Source of the DNA: Crenarchaeota archaeon SCGC AAA471-B05
GTDB lineage: Archaea; Thermoproteota; Thermoprotei; Gearchaeales; Gearchaeaceae
DNA: 59,556 nt
NCBI GenBank assembly: GCA_000380705.1
Contig: AQYM01000033.1
Coordinates: 65,941-125,496, forward strand
Direction of reading: 5' to 3'
How positions within the stretch are numbered: position 1 is the stretch's first letter; every line of letters starts with the position of its first letter. Of this stretch, positions 25,860 through 35,304 are shown piece after piece. Position numbers and translations under genes: made by a program. The notes beneath the pieces are model-generated. The model was not told the DNA's origin, ran no database searches, and worked only from the letters and a program-made list of their open reading frames with translations.

Positions 25860-27470
25860 TTAAGAGATAAACTTTAAGTAATATTCTTCAGGAATTATAT
25901 TACCTATATTTAAAATTAAATTCGGATCTATGGATTTTTTAATACTTATTAGCTGCCTAATTGTTTCCTTATCATAAATTAAATCTATAATAGGTTTTTC
26001 CTTTCCGTTTTCTACATATTTCTTTTTTCCTATTCCATGTTCAGCAGTAGGTGTTCCTCCTAGTTCTATTGCTTTTTTTAAAAGCAATGTGCAATATTCT
26101 AAAGCTTTTTTTAATTCCACTTCATTTTTGGGTAAGAAGTTAAAATGTAAATGAAAATCTCCTATATGGCCAAATATAACATACAGAATGTTACTTTCTT
26201 TTCCTATTTTATGGTAATAATTGTACATTTCGTTAAAACTTTCTTCAGGTACTGCAATATCAGTAGCTACTTTATGTAATCCTTGTTTTCTAACAAACTC
26301 GTTAACACTCTTAGGTATACTATGTCTTATTTCTTTAGCTTTGTCAACGTCAAGTAACAATGAAGTTATCGGATTAAATCTTTCAATTATTTCGTTTATT
26401 TTGCTAAGATTTTTCATTAATTTTTCTTCATCGTTGCTCATTATTTCAAAGAAAATTATAGCTTTAGCTTCCTTATTGATTATTTCAGGATAGATTTTCT
26501 TTGCAATGTTTACAGAATTTTCATCAAAAAATTCTATGGAAATTATTTTATCTTCCATCTCATAAGCAATAGATTTAAGTTTTTTAACAAAGTTTATCGC
26601 GTCAAATTCTGTAAGAAACATTGAATAAAAAGGATATATAATTTTAGGTTTGCTTAATAATTTAATTTCTATTTCTGTAAAGACACCTAACGTTCCTTCC
26701 GAACCAATGAAAAGATCTATTAGATCCATATCTTTTTTAATGTAATAGCCCGCCGAGTTCTTTTTCAATTTAGGTAAATTATAGTGTGGTAATTCAAATT
26801 TAACTTCTTTACCATTAGGATAAACGATATAGAATTTCCAATCAATTACCTTATATTTTTCTCTTTCAACATTTATTATCTCGCCCGTTGGTAATACAAT
26901 TCTTATTCTTCTAATATAATCCCTAGTTGTACCAAAATGGAATGTTCTTGCACCACTAGCGTTTGTTGCTACGGTACCACCTAAAAAGGCGTTTTGTTCA
27001 GTAGGATCGGGCGGGTAAAATAAATCTTCATTCTCTAACATTTTATTCAATACTTTTAAAGGAATACCAGGAGGAGCTATAGCATAATACTCTCCTTTAT
27101 CTTCATCATAACCTATAATTATCGAGTAAGTTTTTCCTAGATATTCTTTTTTAAGTATTTTTTCATTCGACTTAGGTTTCCTATGTATTTCAGTAAATTC
27201 ATCCATCGCTATTATTACACCACCCAAGGGAACTCTTGAACCTGTAATCCCAGTACCACCACCTGATATTGTTACCTTTTTTTTAATTTTATTACATTCT
27301 TTGATTATTTGTATGATTTGATATTCATTCGTAGGGAAATATACTCTTTCAGCTGAACCTAGAATTATTCCTGATTCATCACTGACATAATTATTTATTA
27401 AAGTTTTATCTTCAGAAAATCTTATATTTTCATTTTCTTGTTCAATATCAATTGCAAAAATTTTATTCAT
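25860..27470 (-). CDS. FAD-linked dehydrogenase (D-lactate/glycolate oxidase type)
   Basis: GlcD/D-lactate dehydrogenase family flavoprotein, 536 aa. FAD PCMH domain: TISGGGTGITGSRVPLGG, PPDPTEQNAFLGGTVATNASG and FHFGTTRDYI. Substrate domain with YVIFGHIGDFHLHFNF and the C-terminal TAEHGIGKKK. The substrate (D-lactate, glycolate or D-2-hydroxyglutarate) is not decided by sequence. Single gene, with 43 bases before the pyrophosphatase gene and 124 bases to rpiA. Confidence 0.92.
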   Translation of the reverse strand: MNKIFAIDIEQENENIRFSEDKTLINNYVSDESGIILGSAERVYFPTNEYQIIQIIKECNKIKKKVTISGGGTGITGSRVPLGGVIIAMDEFTEIHRKPKSNEKILKKEYLGKTYSIIIGYDEDKGEYYAIAPPGIPLKVLNKMLENEDLFYPPDPTEQNAFLGGTVATNASGARTFHFGTTRDYIRRIRIVLPTGEIINVEREKYKVIDWKFYIVYPNGKEVKFELPHYNLPKLKKNSAGYYIKKDMDLIDLFIGSEGTLGVFTEIEIKLLSKPKIIYPFYSMFLTEFDAINFVKKLKSIAYEMEDKIISIEFFDENSVNIAKKIYPEIINKEAKAIIFFEIMSNDEEKLMKNLSKINEIIERFNPITSLLLDVDKAKEIRHSIPKSVNEFVRKQGLHKVATDIAVPEESFNEMYNYYHKIGKESNILYVIFGHIGDFHLHFNFLPKNEVELKKALEYCTLLLKKAIELGGTPTAEHGIGKKKYVENGKEKPIIDLIYDKETIRQLISIKKSIDPNLILNIGNIIPEEYYLKFIS

Positions 27471-27594
27471 AATTAACTATAATTTTTATTTTAAAATTTA
27501 TAAAAAAAATTAAAATCCTTACTTTTTATATAGGAAAGAGTCTAACTTCATTACTATTATTTGGTTCTATTAAAAATCAAATCCTCTTCTTGCA

Positions 27595-28281
27595 TTAAAG
27601 GACTTTTGCTTCTTCTAAATCCCCTATAATTATATTTGTTATCCTTTCATAAAATATTCCATTTTCTATAACCCCTTTAATATTATTAATGCTCTCAGAT
27701 AATTCCTTAGGTTTTTCTATTATTCCAAAATCAGCATCTATTATATAATTCCCGTTATCTGTTATTATAGGTCCATCTTTTATTCTTTCCCCAAATCTTA
27801 TATTTACTTTTGCACCCATTTTATTTAATTCCTGTATTACTGGTTTTAATGCAAAGGGTAAAACCTCTATTGCAACTTTAGCTTTCTCTCCTATTTTATT
27901 GGAAAACTTAGTTTTATCAACCAAGATAACGTATTTTTTTGAATAGTATGAAAGAATTTTCTCTCTTAATAAAGCTCCTCCCCTTCCTTTTAAGGCATTC
28001 TTCCTTATATCTACTTCGTCTGCACCATCAAAAGTTATATCTAAATAAGGATAAGCGTCCAAGCTTTCCACTCTTAATCCCAAGTCTACTAATTTTAAAT
28101 AAATTTGGGTTGATGCTGGCACAAATCCAAGTATTATGTTTTTTTCTATCATATATTTGCGTATTTCTTCTAATAATAATTCCATTGTTGATCCAGAACC
28201 TATTCCAACTATTTGTCCGTCTTTTAAAAATTTTATAGCTTCCCTTATAGCTTTCTTTTTCATTTCTACAATCTTTTCCAT
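27595..28281 (-). CDS. rpiA: Ribose-5-phosphate isomerase A
   Basis: Interconverts ribose-5-P and ribulose-5-P, feeding PRPP synthesis and hence the purine cluster. Phosphate loop VGIGSGSTMELLLEEI, catalytic DGADEVD, LKGRGGALLREKILSY, and FDFGxI-like ADFGIIEKP. 228 aa, normal. It diverges from the cobalamin adenosyltransferase gene with a 38-base spacer. Confidence 0.96.
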   Translation of the reverse strand: MEKIVEMKKKAIREAIKFLKDGQIVGIGSGSTMELLLEEIRKYMIEKNIILGFVPASTQIYLKLVDLGLRVESLDAYPYLDITFDGADEVDIRKNALKGRGGALLREKILSYYSKKYVILVDKTKFSNKIGEKAKVAIEVLPFALKPVIQELNKMGAKVNIRFGERIKDGPIITDNGNYIIDADFGIIEKPKELSESINNIKGVIENGIFYERITNIIIGDLEEAKVL

Positions 28282-28319
28282 ATATTAAGATTAAAATGGA
28301 GTAAAAACAATATAATTTT

Positions 28320-28856
28320 GTGAAATATTATACTAGAACAGGAGATAGCGGAGAAACTTCTATAATGTATGGCATTCGTGTATCTAAAGATGATGAAATA
28401 ATAGAGGCTTTAGGTAATATCGATGAATTAAGCTCAGTTGTTGGGTTAGCTATAGCTTATATAAAGGATGAAAAAATTAAAAATATATTATATACAGTTC
28501 AAAAATGTTTATATTTTATAGGGGCTGAAATAAGTGATCCTTATTTAAGAACTACTTTATTAGAAGAGGAGGATGTAAAATTCTTAGAAAAAATAATAGA
28601 CGAGTTTCAAGATAAAATTCCCCAAATAAAGCGTTTTATTGCACCGGGAGGTTCCTTAGCTTCTTGTTATTTGCATTTGGCTAGGAGTGTTTGTAGAAGA
28701 GCTGAAAGATATGTTGTAAGATTAGGTAAAAAGAAGAATTTAAATAAAAATATAATTCCCTACCTTAATAGGCTTTCTTCATTGTTTTTTGTTTTGGCTC
28801 TGCATTGTAATAAAATTGAAGGATACAAAGAAATAGAATTCGAATTACCGAAATGA
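28320..28856 (+). CDS. PduO-type cob(I)alamin adenosyltransferase
   Basis: Forms adenosylcobalamin from cob(I)alamin and ATP. The N-terminal ATP motif YTRTGDSGETSIMYG, ALGNIDELSSVVGLA, and the C-terminal helix ARSVCRRAERYVVRL with Arg residues needed for catalysis are all present. 178 aa. The start is GTG. The stop overlaps the next gene by 4 bases (ATGA). No B12-dependent enzyme is seen in the window. Confidence 0.95.
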   Translation: MKYYTRTGDSGETSIMYGIRVSKDDEIIEALGNIDELSSVVGLAIAYIKDEKIKNILYTVQKCLYFIGAEISDPYLRTTLLEEEDVKFLEKIIDEFQDKIPQIKRFIAPGGSLASCYLHLARSVCRRAERYVVRLGKKKNLNKNIIPYLNRLSSLFFVLALHCNKIEGYKEIEFELPK

Positions 28857-29419
28857 AGCTTATATACGTCATTACAGGAGGACCCTGTACAGGTAAAACA
28901 ACTTTAATAAATTACCTGTACAAAAGAGGATTTCATATTGTGGAAGAATCTGCTAGATTATTAGTTAAAGAAGGAATTTTAACGAAGGAAGATTTTATCA
29001 ATCCTAATAAAAGAGATTATCTTCAACGAATGATTATGAAGAAACAGATTGAACAGGAATCAAAAATACCTATTAATAAAATTACTTTTTTAGATAGAGG
29101 ATTAGTTGATGGAATAGCTTATTATTGGATAGTGAACATGGAACCTCCCTTTGAATTATTAGAATTATGTAAAAATAGAAATTACAGATTAGTATTTGTT
29201 TTGGAGCAGTTGGATAACTATCAATCAGATGAATTAAGGTATGAAGATTTTGAAACAGGAAAGAAAATCCATGAATATATAATAAAAGCATATAAAATGT
29301 TTGGTTATAAATTAATTTTTATTCCAAAGGCAAGTGTTGAAGAAAGGTTAAATATAATATTAGGGCATGTTAAAAAAGATTTAAAAATAAGCAAAACTTT
29401 CTCTCAACTTCTTCAATAA
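28853..29419 (+). CDS. NadR/Ttd14-like P-loop ATPase
   Basis: AAA_28-type P-loop protein: ITGGPCTGKTTLINYLYKRGF (Walker A GGPCTGKTT), HIVEESARLLVKEG, FLDRGLVDGIAYY and RYEDFETGKKIHEYI. The pattern matches nucleotide/nicotinamide-riboside kinase-like proteins without an assigned substrate. Translationally coupled (ATGA) to the cobalamin adenosyltransferase. The frame stays open for another 48 codons after the TAA stop at 29417. Confidence 0.82.
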   Translation: MKLIYVITGGPCTGKTTLINYLYKRGFHIVEESARLLVKEGILTKEDFINPNKRDYLQRMIMKKQIEQESKIPINKITFLDRGLVDGIAYYWIVNMEPPFELLELCKNRNYRLVFVLEQLDNYQSDELRYEDFETGKKIHEYIIKAYKMFGYKLIFIPKASVEERLNIILGHVKKDLKISKTFSQLLQ

Positions 29420-29587
29420 GTCAAAAATGAGCAATATTTAGAGGTCCAGATTTATTATTCAATTGAAGCTATACATAAGATATATAAAAATTTAAATTTT
29501 CTTAAAAAATTCTTCTCTGGTGACTATATTTTAGGAATATTTTATTCATTTATTTTTTATACTTAAAATATCTTAAAGGAAATTAAA

Positions 29588-30325
29588 TTGAGGATAAACG
29601 TAGAAATAGAACCTACATCGAAAAAAGATAAAATCATCGAATTTGCTAGTAGTGTAAAGGCTTATATAAATGAAATAAATGTGCCTGATAATCCTTTAGG
29701 TCAACCTAAGGCTAGTGCGTTGGCTATTGCTATTTTTTTAAAAAATTTGGGTTTAAAGCCTGTTCCTCATATTAAAGCTGCTGATAGGAATTTTTATGCA
29801 ATAAAATCTGAAATATTAGGTGCTTATTATCTCTTTGATATTGATAGTTTCTTAATAGTTAGAGGGGATACAAATTCTTATACCAAAGATGAGATATACA
29901 ATAAATATAAACTTGAAACTATTGTTAATAAAATCAAGCAAGATGAAAAGTTATCAGTTATCAAAATAGGTTTACCCTTAATGAATTATCAACATATTGA
30001 AGAGAGAATTTTCGAAAGGATAAATTCCAAAGCGAATTTTCTAGTTTTACCTCAAATAATGAATGTTAAAGAATTAAATGAGGAACTTTTGAAATTGATT
30101 AAAAATCATGGTAAGGAGTTACATGCCTATTATTTAATTGAAACGGAAAATAACAAATCTTTTCTTTATGAATTGGGCTTAATTAAAGGGAATGAAATAA
30201 GAACTACTGAAGAACATGTTGAAACCATATTGGAATTTGAAGATTATGTAGATACTTTAATATTATCATGCCCTAAGGATATAAAATCCTTAGTCAATAT
30301 ATTAACAAGGATTTATAAAAAATGA
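29588..30325 (+). CDS. Methylenetetrahydrofolate reductase-like protein
   Basis: TIM-barrel protein related to MetF. The substrate-side block GLKPVPHIKAADRN corresponds to the HLTCxDRN region, followed by YLFDIDSFLIVRGD (LRGD region) and PLMNYQHIEERIFERINSKANFLVLPQ (PGxxPxxxF/QxxF region, diverged). 245 aa, shorter than E. coli MetF (296). TTG start with AAAGGAAATT upstream as a possible ribosome site. Coupled to the MetE halves by 4-base overlaps; likely supplies methyl groups for methionine. Confidence 0.75.
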   Translation: MRINVEIEPTSKKDKIIEFASSVKAYINEINVPDNPLGQPKASALAIAIFLKNLGLKPVPHIKAADRNFYAIKSEILGAYYLFDIDSFLIVRGDTNSYTKDEIYNKYKLETIVNKIKQDEKLSVIKIGLPLMNYQHIEERIFERINSKANFLVLPQIMNVKELNEELLKLIKNHGKELHAYYLIETENNKSFLYELGLIKGNEIRTTEEHVETILEFEDYVDTLILSCPKDIKSLVNILTRIYKK

Positions 30326-31278
30326 AAATATCATCCTATATTTTTGGAATATTTCCAAAAAGTGATGATTTAAGGAAAGGTATGAGGGATTTTAGTAAGG
30401 GAAAAATATCTAAAGAAGAATTTGAATCGTTACTTAAAAAAGAATATAATCATTTAATTAATCTTCTTAATTCATGTAATTTAAGTTATATTTATGACGG
30501 TTTACTTGTTTGGTTTGATCTTTTAAGACCCTTTACCAATTATGAAGGAATAGAATTAGGAACCTTGATAAGATGGTTCGAAACTAACACTTTTTATAGG
30601 ATGCCTGTAATAAAAAGCAAAATAAAATTGGAAAAACCGGTTTTGATAAACTATTTTTATAATGAGCTGAAAAATATTAAGAATTCTTCAATATCTCTTT
30701 TAGATCCTTTATCTTTTGTAAAGCTTTCCGAAGATAACTATTATAATAACGAAAAAGAATTTTTTAATGATTTTTCTAATGCATTATTAACAGATATCAA
30801 GTTAGTGATAAACGAGCTTAATATTGCCTTTATTTCTTTAATTTCTCCGTATTTAGGATATCATGATTTTAAAGAGGAAGAATTGGAATTATTGAATATA
30901 TTTTTAAATAAACTAAGGGAAATAAAAAAAGAAATGGTTATATCAATTAATTTATGTTTTATAAAGAATTCTAAAAAATTAAATAAAATAAAAAAATTGA
31001 ATGCAGATATAATAGGATTAGATTTATGCTATGGTGATAGGGAAGAAATAATAAAGAATATCAAAGGAATAAATAAACAAATAGCTTTGGGTTTAATTGA
31101 CAGTAATATATCACTGATAGAGGAACCTGAATATCTTAAGAATGAAATATTGAGAATAAATGGGATCGTCAATCAAAAGGATGTTATTATTACCAATTCT
31201 TCGGACTTGGATCTTTTACCTTATAATGTTGCAATGGAAAAAGTTAAAGTAATAAAAAAATTAAATGAAATAAAATGA
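30322..31278 (+). CDS. MetE N-terminal-domain-like protein
   Basis: Resembles the N-terminal half of cobalamin-independent methionine synthase: SYIFGIFPKSDDLRKGMRDF, ISKEEFESLLKKE, then GLLVWFDLLRPF and ETNTFYRMPV. No zinc-ligand set is visible, as expected for this half. 318 aa. It overlaps both neighbours by 4 bases, so MTHFR-like, MetE-N and MetE-C are translated together. Probable accessory or folate-binding partner of the following gene. Confidence 0.78.
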   Translation: MKISSYIFGIFPKSDDLRKGMRDFSKGKISKEEFESLLKKEYNHLINLLNSCNLSYIYDGLLVWFDLLRPFTNYEGIELGTLIRWFETNTFYRMPVIKSKIKLEKPVLINYFYNELKNIKNSSISLLDPLSFVKLSEDNYYNNEKEFFNDFSNALLTDIKLVINELNIAFISLISPYLGYHDFKEEELELLNIFLNKLREIKKEMVISINLCFIKNSKKLNKIKKLNADIIGLDLCYGDREEIIKNIKGINKQIALGLIDSNISLIEEPEYLKNEILRINGIVNQKDVIITNSSDLDLLPYNVAMEKVKVIKKLNEIK

Positions 31279-32411
31279 ACGATTTTCTTCTAACCCAAGA
31301 GATAGGAAGTTTAGCAAGACATTCAATGTTTAAAGAAAAATTGAGTAAAGAAGAGATTGAAGAAATAATAAAGGAAGGTGATGAATATGGTGTAGAGAAT
31401 TTAGAAAATTTAAAGGATTTGTTATTAAAAGGCGGATATAAGCTATTCCCTAAGGAAATTGAGAATTTTGCTTCCTTGTATGCAATAAGAATGTTTGAGA
31501 AGGTAGGTTTGGATATTATTTTTAATGGAGAACAACCTAGAATGGAAATGTACCAATATCCTATATTGTTCATTGAAGGAATAAAACCAGTTGGTTATGT
31601 TAGAGTTTTTGATTTACAATATTTTTTAAAGGGAGAAGTTCAAGATATTCCAAAGCTTAAAAAGTTCTATCATTTGGAAGAATTTATTTTTGTTAAAAAT
31701 AATACGAAGAAAAAAATTAAAATACCTATCACAGGTCCTTATACTTTAGCTGATTGGTCCTTTAACTTATATTATCAAAGAAAATGGATAGGAAAATTGA
31801 ACAATTATTATAGGGAAAAATATGAAGCTAAAAGGGAACTAGTTATAGATTTAGCGAGGAACGTAATAAGAGAAAATATTAAATCTCTTGTTGAAAACGG
31901 TGCAGAAATAATACAAATAGATGAGCCCGCTGCTACAACTATACCAGAAGAAGTACCTCTTGTTGTTGAGGCATTTAATGAAGCTACAAAGGGCATTAAT
32001 TGTAAGTTTACAATGCATGTTTGTTTTTCTAAGGATTATAAACTTTTATTTCCTTATATTTTAGAAGCAAAGAATTTAAAACAATTAGCTTTGGAATTTG
32101 CAAACAGAGATAAAAGAGAACCTGGTGTAAATGAAAATATAAGAAAGGGATATTCTTTTTTAAAAGATTTTGCTGATTATACAGATAAATTAGAAATAGG
32201 CTTAGGTGTTTTGGATGTGCATGTTGATTATATTGAACCTGTGGAATTGATTAAAGATAGAATAAGTTTTGCGCTAAAAATTCTGAAAGATCCTAGCAGG
32301 ATATTTATCAATCCAGATTGTGGATTAAGAACTAGAAGTTGGAGTGTAGCTAAATCTAAACTGGAAAATATGGTTAAGGCTGTTAGACTTTTAAAACAAG
32401 AATTAATATAA
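31275..32411 (+). CDS. Methionine synthase catalytic half (MetE C-terminal type)
   Basis: Zinc-dependent homocysteine methyltransferase. Zinc ligands are visible in MHVCF (His, Cys), LALEFANRD (Glu) and INPDCGLRTR (Cys). N-terminal TQEIGSLARHSM and IQIDEPAATT are also typical. 378 aa, a stand-alone core MetE as in many archaea. The methyl donor of archaeal core MetE is often not polyglutamyl-folate. Here the adjoining MTHFR-like and MetE-N genes, plus folate genes in the window, suggest a folate-type donor. Confidence 0.9.
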   Translation: MNDFLLTQEIGSLARHSMFKEKLSKEEIEEIIKEGDEYGVENLENLKDLLLKGGYKLFPKEIENFASLYAIRMFEKVGLDIIFNGEQPRMEMYQYPILFIEGIKPVGYVRVFDLQYFLKGEVQDIPKLKKFYHLEEFIFVKNNTKKKIKIPITGPYTLADWSFNLYYQRKWIGKLNNYYREKYEAKRELVIDLARNVIRENIKSLVENGAEIIQIDEPAATTIPEEVPLVVEAFNEATKGINCKFTMHVCFSKDYKLLFPYILEAKNLKQLALEFANRDKREPGVNENIRKGYSFLKDFADYTDKLEIGLGVLDVHVDYIEPVELIKDRISFALKILKDPSRIFINPDCGLRTRSWSVAKSKLENMVKAVRLLKQELI

Positions 32412-32429
32412 GTTTAAAAATTAGGATTT

Positions 32430-33625
32430 ATTAAGACCGATTTCTTAATTATAGGAGGAGGAATAATAGGATTAACTATAGCTAGAGAATTAGCTTTGGA
32501 ATTTAAAAAAAAATAATTTTGATTGAAAAGGAAAAATTTCTCGGAGCACATGCTTCTACTAAGAATAGTGGAGTAATTCATACAGCTTTTCATTTAAGAC
32601 CTAATTCTTTGAAAGCGAAATTTTGTAAGTTAGGTTCTGAAAAGCTGATTAAATATTGTAAAAGTAATGGTGTTCCTTATAAAAAAGTAGGCAAGTTTGT
32701 TGTAGCAATAAAGGAAGATGAGATAAAGAAATTAAGGATATATGAAAAATGGGGAAAAGAAAATGGAGAAGAGGTTAAAATTTTAAGTAGGGAAGAATTT
32801 AAAAATTTTGAGCCTTATGCAGAATGCATTGAAGCTTTATTCTCTCCTAATGCTGCAATAGTTGATCAGAGAAAACTTATCGATAAATTAAATGATGAAC
32901 TAAGAAAGTTAGGAGTAAATGTCATTACAAGCTGTAAATATATCAAAGCTATTAAAGGTGGTCGTCAAATTGAAGTTAAAACAACTAAAGGATTAATAGA
33001 AACAGGTTATTTAATAAATGCAGCTGGTCTTTATGCTGATAAAATTGCTCATTCATTAGGTTTTGGTCATGAATATTCTATAATACCCATACGAGGAGAT
33101 TATTTGGAATTTAAAAAGGAATATTCTTATTTGGTTAATAGTATGATTTATCCTGTTCCAAATTTCAATTTCCCATTTCTTGGAATTCATTTCACAAAAA
33201 GAATCGATGGAAAAATAATTCTAGGTCCTAATGCTTCTTTATCTTTTGGAAGAGAAAATTATCGTATTTATGATATTAATTTATTTGAATTTTTTGAAAC
33301 GATATTTAATACAAAATTTCTTAAATTAATTACAAATTATGATTTCTTAAAATTTGCAATTAAAGAAATTAAAAAAAGTATAAATATTAAGGATTTTATT
33401 AACGAAGCTAAAAGGATTATTCCTTCAGTTGAAAAAAATATGCTTAAAAGGAGTTTTTCAGGTATAAGAGCACAATTAGTAAATAAGGAAGGGAAACTCG
33501 TTGATGATTTTATCATTGAATATGATGAAAGATCTATGCATATTTTAAATGCAGTTTCACCAGGGTTTACTAGTTCTTTTGCTTTTGCAGAATATGTGAA
33601 AAGTATTCTATTAAATAAAGTTTAA
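32430..33625 (+). pseudogene. L-2-hydroxyglutarate oxidase (LhgO-like), frameshifted
   Basis: FAD-dependent DAO-family oxidase that converts L-2-hydroxyglutarate to 2-oxoglutarate. The FAD motif IIGGGIIGLTIAREL (from about 32445) is in one frame and the rest (GAHASTKNSGVIH, IIPIRGDYLEF, IYPVPNFNFPFLG, LGPNA) in the -1 frame. The break is in a run of nine A (32505-32513); ten A would restore ...FKKKIILIEKEKFLG. No ATG/GTG/TTG precedes the FAD motif in frame; the only plausible start is ATT 32430. Either a decaying gene, a sequencing error in the homopolymer, or slippage-dependent expression. Confidence 0.85.
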
Positions 33626-33650
33626 ATTTGGCTAAATAAAGAAATTTTTA

Positions 33651-35213
33651 ATGATAATTAGTATTACACCTGAAATAGCTCTTGATGAAAATACTCCTTT
33701 TGCAGGAGGTTTAGGTGTTCTTGCAGCAGATAAATTTTATACTTGTGCTAGAAACTCAATAGATTATGTAGTTATTACTCCTTTTTACAATTCAGGATAT
33801 ATAAAATATGATTTCGTAAATGATAAAGTGCTAGTTTTACCAGATCAATTTCCGCAGGATTTCTTGGTAAAATTAAAGGAAGTAGGTAGAGAACAAATTT
33901 ATTTAAGAAAGGAAAAAGTTGAGATTTCTTTTTATGAATATGCAATTAATAATGCTAAAGTTATATTCGTAAAAGTTTTAAAACCTGCATGGGCATCAAG
34001 ACTTTTCAATAGGCTTTATGAACATCTCGATCAATCTTTTTCTTTTTATAAGTATCTATTGTTTGCTAAAGCTGCTTTGGCATATATTGAAAAATATATA
34101 GGATTTGAAAAGGTTGAATATATAGATTTGGAAGAAGCCTATACTGCTTTTATTCCTTTGTTATTGGTTTCTAAAAACTTAAAATTAAACTGTAGATTTG
34201 TAATTCATACTCCAGGTCCTTGGGGACATCCTCGCTTTGATAAAAATTTATTTGCGGAAGAATTCGGGTATAATTTTATCGAAGATAACATATATTTAAC
34301 AAACATCGCTTCTTCTTTGGCTCAAGAAATAATAACTGTAAGTAAGAAACATTTTGAAATATCAAAGAAAATGTTTCCTCATCATATTTATAAATTAAAA
34401 TATGTTACAAATGGAGTGGATATAAAGCGTTGGATGGATGAAGAATTATTAGAAATTTATTTAAATGATGAATTAACGATAAATAAATTAAGGGAAATAA
34501 AGGAAAAAAATAAATCAATACTTTACGATTTTCTTAAACAATTTAAAGAAATAAATCCAAATTCCATGTTTGTTGCTTGGAATAGAAGAACAGTAGCTTA
34601 TAAGAGGCCTGATTTTATTATAAAATTTATAAAAGAAAATGAAGAAAATGTTACTTTTATATTAGCAGGAAAAACTGACCCAATGGATGAAGTAGGTCTT
34701 GAGTTTATGGAAGAAATGAGAAGACTTTCAAATACGAGAAACAACGTAATTTATATTTGGAATTATAACATTTCTGTTGCTAAGTTAATATTTAAAGGAG
34801 TCGATTTAATTTTATTTACACCTTTTTCTGGGTGGGAAGCTTGTGGTACTTCTATTATGAAAGCAGGCATTAACGGAATTCCTGCTTTATCTTCAAAGGA
34901 TGGTTCAGCTATAGAATTAATTCAAGATAATTACAATGGCTGGTTATTTGGTAAAGATCTTAATGAACTTGTATTATTTAATTCAGAAAAAGGATATAAG
35001 ATTAGCGAAGAGGATTATAAAGAATTTTCTGAAAAATTTAAGAATATAATAAGTCTTTGGTGTAATAATAGGGAAAAATATTTGGAAATTTGCTTAAATG
35101 CAATTAAAACTTTTTTGCCCTTTGCTTCTTCTAACAGGATGCTCTCTCAATATTATCCAAATTATAAAGAAAAATTTATAGCCGAAATAATAAAATTATT
35201 TAAAGAGAAATAA
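33651..35213 (+). CDS. Short alpha-glucan phosphorylase (GT35-like)
   Basis: Releases glucose-1-phosphate from glycogen/maltodextrin; pyridoxal phosphate enzyme. Recognised from AWNRRTVAYKRPD and CGTSIMKAGINGIPALSSKD, which match the phosphate-binding and PLP-lysine blocks (GTSNMKxxxNGxxxxxxxDG) of phosphorylases; the N-terminus EIALDENTPFAGGLGVLAAD is also typical. 520 aa, far shorter than the ~800-residue classical enzyme, as in the compact phosphorylases of some archaea. Glycogen synthase is a less likely alternative. Products could feed galU. Confidence 0.85.
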   Translation: MIISITPEIALDENTPFAGGLGVLAADKFYTCARNSIDYVVITPFYNSGYIKYDFVNDKVLVLPDQFPQDFLVKLKEVGREQIYLRKEKVEISFYEYAINNAKVIFVKVLKPAWASRLFNRLYEHLDQSFSFYKYLLFAKAALAYIEKYIGFEKVEYIDLEEAYTAFIPLLLVSKNLKLNCRFVIHTPGPWGHPRFDKNLFAEEFGYNFIEDNIYLTNIASSLAQEIITVSKKHFEISKKMFPHHIYKLKYVTNGVDIKRWMDEELLEIYLNDELTINKLREIKEKNKSILYDFLKQFKEINPNSMFVAWNRRTVAYKRPDFIIKFIKENEENVTFILAGKTDPMDEVGLEFMEEMRRLSNTRNNVIYIWNYNISVAKLIFKGVDLILFTPFSGWEACGTSIMKAGINGIPALSSKDGSAIELIQDNYNGWLFGKDLNELVLFNSEKGYKISEEDYKEFSEKFKNIISLWCNNREKYLEICLNAIKTFLPFASSNRMLSQYYPNYKEKFIAEIIKLFKEK

Positions 35214-35224
35214 AAATAATAAAT

Positions 35225-35299
35225 GCCGCCTTAGCTCAGCCCGGTTAGAGCACTCGGCTGTTAACCGAGGGGTCGCCGGTTCAAATCCGGCAGGCGGCG
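35225..35299 (+). tRNA. tRNA-Asn (GTT)
   Basis: Complete cloverleaf: acceptor GCCGCCT/AGGCGGC, D stem GCTC/GAGC, anticodon stem CTCGG/CCGAG with loop CTGTTAA (anticodon GTT), T arm GCCGG-TTCAAAT-CCGGC, discriminator G. No intron, no CCA. Its 3' end is 5 bases before the ATG of the next gene; a TATA-like TTATTTAAAG lies inside the end of the phosphorylase gene. Confidence 0.97.
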
Positions 35300-35304
35300 T
35301 TTCT

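Noticed and set aside
27939..28238. 99-codon frame opposite rpiA
   Set aside because: Lies entirely within the well-conserved rpiA gene on the other strand; Leu-rich shadow of that gene.
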